64,000 bases of DNA from Morinoia aosen (taxonomy: Eukaryota > Arthropoda > Malacostraca > Amphipoda > Talitridae): the NCBI GenBank assembly GCA_030386875.1, contig CM059562.1, positions 72,476,201 through 72,540,200 on the forward strand. The letters are read 5' to 3'. The position numbers and the translations under genes were made by a program. Positions 58,053 to 64,000 of the stretch are shown here, piece by piece. Each line of letters starts with the position of its first letter. Position 1 is the stretch's first letter. The notes beneath the pieces were generated by a model. That model made no database searches. It was given only the letters and a program-made list of their open reading frames with translations, and had not been told where the DNA came from.

Positions 58053-58761
58053 GCAAAGAGAAAAGCGATTGTTGAAGTACGATCTAAATATGCTTGCTAA
58101 ATGGAGTGTGAGCGTTTACATTACCAAGTGCTATTTTCAATATAAGTCATGGTTACAGTCTGCCTCTTCAGCATAGAACATACTCGACATTTGATCTATA
58201 GACATGATTTGAACAAAATTTGCTGAATGGAGCACTCTCATCAGTTTATATTTATAGATTTTATGCGAAAAACATTATTTAACTTTGTCACATTGTCGTT
58301 GCCTGTTTATGGTTCCAAAACGATATATTTTAAAAATATTCCTATTCCATAGTAAGTCTTTCTAAAAAGTTTATAATAACACTGCACAGCTAATGACAGT
58401 ATTGCGTATTATGTTTTTTGAAAGCTGTCAATTTTTCTCAGCAATAAAATACTTTTTTTGTTTGTGCACGATGAAAATTCACGTTAAAGGAATTATCAAA
58501 TTCATACACGACATTCCTTCGTGACCGTTCTATTAATCCCTATGTTTATTCATCACCTGAAAAAAACGATCATTCTTATATCCGGTTTGAGAAGTTGTTC
58601 AGAGAGAGGCAATGGCTGATGATGTAATATTTACAACTCAGTAACGATTTTGTTTCTAGGGAAGGCTACGCAGAGAACTCCAAAAGAATAAAACATCACC
58701 TCTCCGAGCACGGCAAGATGTTTCTAAAACATGAGGCTGCCTCAAGCGGAAGAGAGAAGCC

Positions 58762-59267
58762 TTCGAATGTCAGCTCCGTGTCGAATGTCAGCTCCGTTTC
58801 GAATGTCAGCTCTGTTTCGAATGTCAGTTCCGTTTCGAATGTCAGCTCCGTGTCGAATGTCAGCTCCGTGTCGAATGTCAGCTCCGTTTCGAATGTCAGC
58901 TCCGTTTCGAATGTCAGCTCCGTTTCGAATGTCAGCTCCGTTTCGAATGTCAGCTCCGTTTCGAATGTCAGCTCCGTTTCGAATGTCAGCTCCGTTTCGG
59001 ATGTCAGCTCCGTTTCGAATGTCAGCTCCGTGTCGAATGTCAGCTCCGTTTGGGATGTCAGCTCCGTTTCGAATGTCAGCTCCGTTTCGGATGTCAGCTC
59101 CGTTTCGAATGTCAGCTCCGTTTCGAATGTCAGCTCCGTTTCGGATGTCAGTTCCGTTTCGAATGTCAGCTCCGTGTCGAATGTCAGCTCCGTTTCGGAT
59201 GTCAGCTCCGTTTCGAATGTCAGCTCCGTGTCGAATGTCAGCTCTGTTTCGAATGTCAGCTCCGTTT
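58762..59267 (+). repeat. 18-bp minisatellite (28 units), open in frame
   Basis: Unit TCGAATGTCAGCTCCGTT. In the frame starting at ATG 58718 it reads SNVSSV repeatedly, preceded by FLKHEAASSGREKP and followed by 50 unique codons to a stop at 59419. An acceptor-like TTGTTTCTAG lies at 58659. Most unit differences are synonymous in this frame (GTT/GTG, AGC/AGT, TCC/TCT), a weak hint of coding. Another frame is also open. Confidence 0.8.
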
Positions 59268-59419
59268 CAGGAGTGAACTGGTCACGTCATAACGTAGTTC
59301 TAGAGAACCGCAGGGCAAAAATAAGTATTTTCCCGGTTAACCTTATTAGGTGCATGATGGACAACATAATGTATTTTAAAAAGTCTAAATTTAAAGTCAA
59401 GTTGGCGAATATTAGATAG

Positions 59420-61573
59420 TAGGCAAGTGACAGTCATGCAAAAACATATTAATGTAAAACTTAATTGGCAGATATTAAATAATCAGCTTCGCGAATAGTT
59501 CAGCGGCTGAAGCACTGGAAGAAACTAGAAGAAACAGAATGAAACAAACACAAAGAAACTCCGATGTTGTGCCGCAAATAATCAACCAAAATCAGATGTC
59601 AACTCTTGAGGCACTGGAAAAACAACGAAAAAAGTACTCCGAAAACTTTCACCTTATTAACAAAGCGTCAGCTCTTCAACTCACGAAAGAATAAAATTAG
59701 TCACAGGTAATCAGGAGGAACTGCGCTGCAGAACGGTTCACTCGTCGGGAGCGTGTATTTCCCGATGCTGTCGCTGTAGCCCTAACGTTTCATTTCTAAA
59801 GATTACAAAGAGAAATTTTACTGTTAAGTCTGTTGAGGCTACCATTAGCCCAGCATTTGATGCATCCTACACTTGATACCGACTCATTTCATAAACTACG
59901 TGTCGTATAAAACTTCATCAATTTTCAGTAGAAATTTAAATTAATCTCACGCGTGGTACATTATACACAAATTTTAAGAGCTCACTATTAGTGTGGCGAA
60001 AAGTTTCATTTTTTTTTAACTTCATCTCACGTGATATTCTCTGCGGAGTCGAGGCGTTGTGCTGATTTGTGTGTTTCTGTCGCGCGTGAAATGAAAGCGA
60101 GCAACGTTTAATTTAATGCAACATTTAGTGTATGCAAATTTAGGGTCTGGCTGATATGATGGTGAGAAGTGCGGCCACAGCGTCCGTCACTCATTATGCT
60201 CAGTATTTATTGCAAGGTTGAACTATTTCTGTAAATGGAGTTATCTTCGAGGTCATTCGCGAGGTTCTTTATTTTCTGAATGTTGATTGTCAGGTCGATA
60301 TTTTAGTAATATATTGCTAGGAAGCCCTCTCTTTCGTATGGAAATTTAATTAAATGACATTACAAGTTCACTTTTGGGTGCAAGTTCTGAGTATTTAACC
60401 CTAGGGAACGCCATCGCCAGATATGAATTTTATTCAGTGATGCAATATAAGGGAGTAAGGTTTATACCAAACTCAGACAAAAATTGTTAAGTACAACATT
60501 TTCTTATTTGCGAGAGTAAAATGTAAAAAGCTACCAAATATTCAACCATAGTTAAAACAGTGACTGCCATGATGTCATCCCGATTATGAAGGTAATGAGT
60601 CTTCGATAAGTAATCATCGCGCAGGATATACACAGTCATCAATATCCAAATTTGAGGAGAGAACGCCTTTTAATGGAAATTCAAAAGCTGCTAAAATATG
60701 CAGAATATAAGGCACATTCAAAGATGTGGCGAAGAAGGTATTTTGCCGGACAGCGATGATCTTGAAAAAAACTTGTTCATTTCTACTCATAACATGTACT
60801 AGACCCTTTCTAACCATCTCAAGTTATTTGCTCATCATTTATCAAAAAATTTACGTGAGTAGAACACTTAAAAACATAATATATGTAAATGAAACAATCG
60901 TGTTTAGTATAAGTTAGTTCCTTAATTTCGTTAACACATGCGCGATGTTTTCGGTACAAAGTAGGAAGATCGAGCGACACTTACTGTAAAAAAACTTGCG
61001 GAGATCCCAACGAGTAACGAGGTGTGATACGTTTTCAACTAGATAACAAATATAGCTTCTGAAATCTTTGATGATAGCCACTCAGTAAAAATGTTAATCC
61101 TTTACAAATCTTTTCAAGAACTTATTCAAAAAAGTGATAAAATTTCACTCTGTAACGGACACGGTGTGCTTCCAGCAGTCAAAGTTCGATACTAGGTGGA
61201 TGATAGAAGTTCGTTGTTTAAAAACGACGATCTTATCGACCCAGTGTGAAGATAGCGGTTATCTAAGATAACACGGACGATAACACATAGTAAGGGAGAA
61301 CTCACTCACCATGCCTCAAGCCGGATGTATTCCACAAATATTTTACGAGAACACGTTTATGCTGGTTAACACTTCGTGAAGTTTCGGGTGTGACTCAAGA
61401 GGACGCTTGAGTACGACGCTCTCGGCATGCCTCTGATACGGAACAGAACGTCAGTAGAACTTCCTGAGACAGTGACATTTCTGAGAACTCTCCGTGGAAT
61501 GTGATTCCGGGAGTAGTTAGCGACACATCGTCACCTACTTTGCGTCACAGGAAGCGGTCGAATCGCTTCATTT
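59420..61573. other. AT-rich stretch, no recognised gene
   Basis: No repeat or supported ORF to about 61250. On the minus strand, GGCATG|GTGAGTGAG at about 61308 resembles a donor and might belong to a leader exon of the 56-58 kb gene. Confidence 0.3.
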
Positions 61574-61680
61574 CCCAGTCTAACTTTTTCGCCGGAGCAT
61601 GCATGTTTTTCGCCAACCAACCGATTTAGTTACTTGGATGGAAAAAACTTGCATGCAGGCAGCGAAAAAGTCAGACTGGG
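61574..61680. mobile_element. 107-bp fold-back (MITE-like) element
   Basis: Ends CCCAGTCTAACTTTTTCGCC and, inverted, CCCAGTCTGACTTTTTCGCT, continuing into GCATGCA(T/A)GTTTTT, about 37-bp arms with a few mismatches around a 30-bp loop. No ORF. Superfamily not assigned. Confidence 0.6.
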
Positions 61681-62704
61681 TTCAGACGGTCACTTTGACA
61701 GCACTCTGGTAAACCGGCATAGCGGAGTTTGCACTTTTTGTCTCGTAAACGGATTATTCGAAGCCTCCACTCGTATTGGATCACCTGTTCAGGGTGAATA
61801 ACTCATTATTCTTGAGGTATTATTACCGTATTTTGCCACGAAAACGTTGTAGATTCTGGTTGTGAAGGATATAAGTGACAATTAGAAAATTATAAACTAA
61901 TATATTATTTTTAACTCACGACTAGGTTTTTTAGACTTAATTCAAAATTCTGTTAAAATTAGTTCGCATTTTCCTACGTACAATTTACTTTAAATGACCG
62001 AAAAATGTGCAGTTGCCTGGAATAATATGGACGTACTTCTGATTAACATGCTTTAATTATAGTCGTTTAATTCAACTTACGGGGAATGTAATTCAGTCCC
62101 GTGTCACATACAAGACTAACTTTGATCGAACACGCCTTCTCATAACTATTACGCAGGGCTTAAATAAGTTCAACATTTGATAACAAAAAGAATTCATGAC
62201 AATTTTACAGTAAATTATGATGTTATCTTACTTGAAATTCTCTTCAAGTAAAATGTACTCATTTGCAGAATTAAATTAGAAAGTAGATGGCGTTTATGAG
62301 TGGCTCGATATTAATTTGAGTGAGAAAGTTCTAAAAGTTTCGGACAGAATCGTGATCACCTTCCCGCAAGATTAAAATGACAATTATATCGCGACGAGAC
62401 GTCGAAACTTAGATTATGAGTGGTCCCTGACCAGCAATCGCAGCACTAAAGCTTGCCATTCAATTATCACTGGGAATTTTAGAAAAAAAGCTCCTCTATA
62501 CGCTCAGTTTTATAAGGGATTGTGTGATTGTCACCGTACTGCTCGAGGGCCTTAATGAAAGTGGCCTTAAAGTGCCTCTTTTGGCCCGTTACTACGCTCC
62601 GAATGCGGCAAGTTCGACCGAAGGCGTCTATGGAACATGAACGAGTTTGCCTCGACTTGAGATGATGAGAGGGGCGCCTTACGAGCGCTGGACGGCCGTA
62701 GTAC

Positions 62705-63735
62705 AGCAGTCATTCTGCTGCTACGTGGCTCCTGCGCCATCCACTGTAGCTCTGCTGCCGGATCATGCTTTCTAATTTAACGGGAAAATGTGCTTGCTGT
62801 AGTCAGTTATTCTGCTGCTACGCAGCTCCTGCGCCATCCACTGTAGCTCTGCTGCGGGATCATGCTTTCTAATTTAACGGGAAAATGTGCTTGCTGTAGT
62901 CAGTTATTCCGCTGCTACGCAGCTCCTGCGCCATCCACTGTAGCTCTGCTGCCGGATCATGCTTTCTAATTTAACGGGAAAATGTGCTTGCTGTAGTCAG
63001 TTATTCTGCTGCTACGCAGCTCCTGCGCCATCCACTGTAGCTCTGCTGCCGGATCATGCTTTCTAATTTAACGGGAAAATGTGCTTGCTGTAGTCAGTTA
63101 TTCTGCTGCTACGCAGCTCCTGCGCCATCCACTGTAGCTCTGCTGCCGGATCATGCTTTCTAATTTAACGGGAAAATGTGCTTGCTCTAGTCAGTTATTC
63201 TGCTGCTACGCAGCTCCTGCGCCATCCACTGTAGCTCTGCTGCCGGATCATGCTTTCGAATTTAACGGGAAAATGTGCTTGCTCTAGTCAGTTATTCTGC
63301 TGCTACGCAGCTCCTGCGCCATCCACTGTAGCTCTGCTGCCGGATCATGCTTTCTAATTTAACGGGAAAATGTGCTTGCTGTAGTCAGTTATTCTGCTGC
63401 TACGCAGCTCCTGCGCCATCCACTGTAGCTCTGCTGCCGGATCATGCTTTCGAATTTAACGGGAAAATGTGCTTGCTCTAGTCAGTTATTCCGCTGCTAC
63501 GCAGCTCCTGCGCCATCCACTGTAGCTCTGCTGCCGGATCATGCTTTCGAATTTAACGGGAAAATGTGCTTGCTCTAGTCAGTTATTCCGCTGCTACGCA
63601 GCTCCTGCGCCATCTACTGTAGCTCTGCTGCCGGATCATGCTTTCGAATTTAACGGGAAAATGTGCTTGCTCTAGTCAGTTATTCCGCTGCTACGCAGCT
63701 CCTGCGCCATCCACTGTAGCTCTGCTGCTAAATCT
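62705..63735 (+). repeat. 97-bp satellite array
   Basis: About 10.5 units, period exactly 97 bp (for example AGTCAGTTATTC at 62801 and 62898), carrying CTACGCAGCTCCTGCGCC, CTGCCGGATCATGC and AATTTAACGGGAAAATGTGC. Subtypes (GCTGTAG/GCTCTAG; TTTCTAAT/TTTCGAAT; ATTCTGC/ATTCCGC) shift from left to right, with the CTAG/CGAAT form dominating the right half. Confidence 0.9.
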
Positions 63736-64000
63736 TCTAGCTTACGCTTTCTCATTTATTGGGAAAAATGTTCTTGCTGTAGTTCGCTTTTAGCAAGTAT
63801 TCGGTTGCCCAAAAAGCTGAAAATAGCTTCGGTTTTCGTTGTTTTGTTGTTCGAAATAGCGTAAGTTGCGTTCGTCTTTCGGGCAAGTTTCATTACTTTC
63901 TGAGGTACGCACAGACTTATCTTAAAGAATCGAAGAGGCAATAGGAGAAAATGTCTAGCTTTTATTTTTGATCTGTTCTCCTTCTTCAGCATTTACGTTG
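63736..64000. other. Flank of the satellite to window end
   Basis: One decayed satellite remnant (TTATTGGGAAAAATGTTCTTG) then unique AT-rich DNA. The minus ORF here has no recognised features. Confidence 0.35.

Overview
The window looks like arthropod nuclear DNA, probably from a crustacean with a large, repeat-rich genome (inference). It is AT-rich, has spliceosomal introns with GT..AG ends, and carries Ty3/gypsy, LINE, mariner, PIF/Harbinger, hAT-like and tRNA-SINE remnants. It also holds about twenty unrelated minisatellite arrays. No bacterial-style operons, CRISPR arrays or functional tRNA or rRNA genes were seen.

Layout. 1-8.1 kb is a transposon graveyard: the 3' end of a Ty3/gypsy element with the start of its 3' LTR, a stop-riddled LINE (4.36-6.0 kb) flanked by inverted copies of a short repeat, a fold-back element (6.7-7.1 kb) and a TTAA-flanked inverted-repeat element (7.1-8.0 kb). 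8.1-20.6 kb is the best gene: nine coding exons on the + strand join without a phase error into about 1075 codons. The product has an acidic, SUMO-motif-bearing N-terminus, a Cys/His cluster, helical middle segments I do not recognise, and a C-terminal Maf-type bZIP domain. Its introns hold minisatellites, SINE pieces and a PIF/Harbinger element.

20.6-44 kb has no confident gene. It is filled by minisatellites (71, 33, 32, 27, 58/32, 52, 20 and 36 bp units), by dispersed repeats (a roughly 360-bp SINE-like family with six copies in the window, one with a 14-bp target-site duplication), two tRNA-derived SINEs sharing a core, a hAT-like MITE, a mariner 5' fragment and a solo LTR inserted in a minisatellite. 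A few exon-like or membrane-protein-like short ORFs are listed with low confidence.

44-56 kb is mostly featureless AT-rich DNA with hairpin elements and a possible Penelope-like 3' end. 56.3-58.05 kb holds the second good gene, on the - strand: a 553-codon ORF for a charged, disordered protein with a central coiled coil, preceded by a leader splice acceptor. 58.7-59.4 kb is an 18-bp minisatellite that stays open in frame. 62.7-63.7 kb is a 97-bp satellite. The two genes share no visible functional link. The window mainly shows one transcription-factor gene and one cytoskeletal or scaffold-like gene embedded in transposon and minisatellite DNA.
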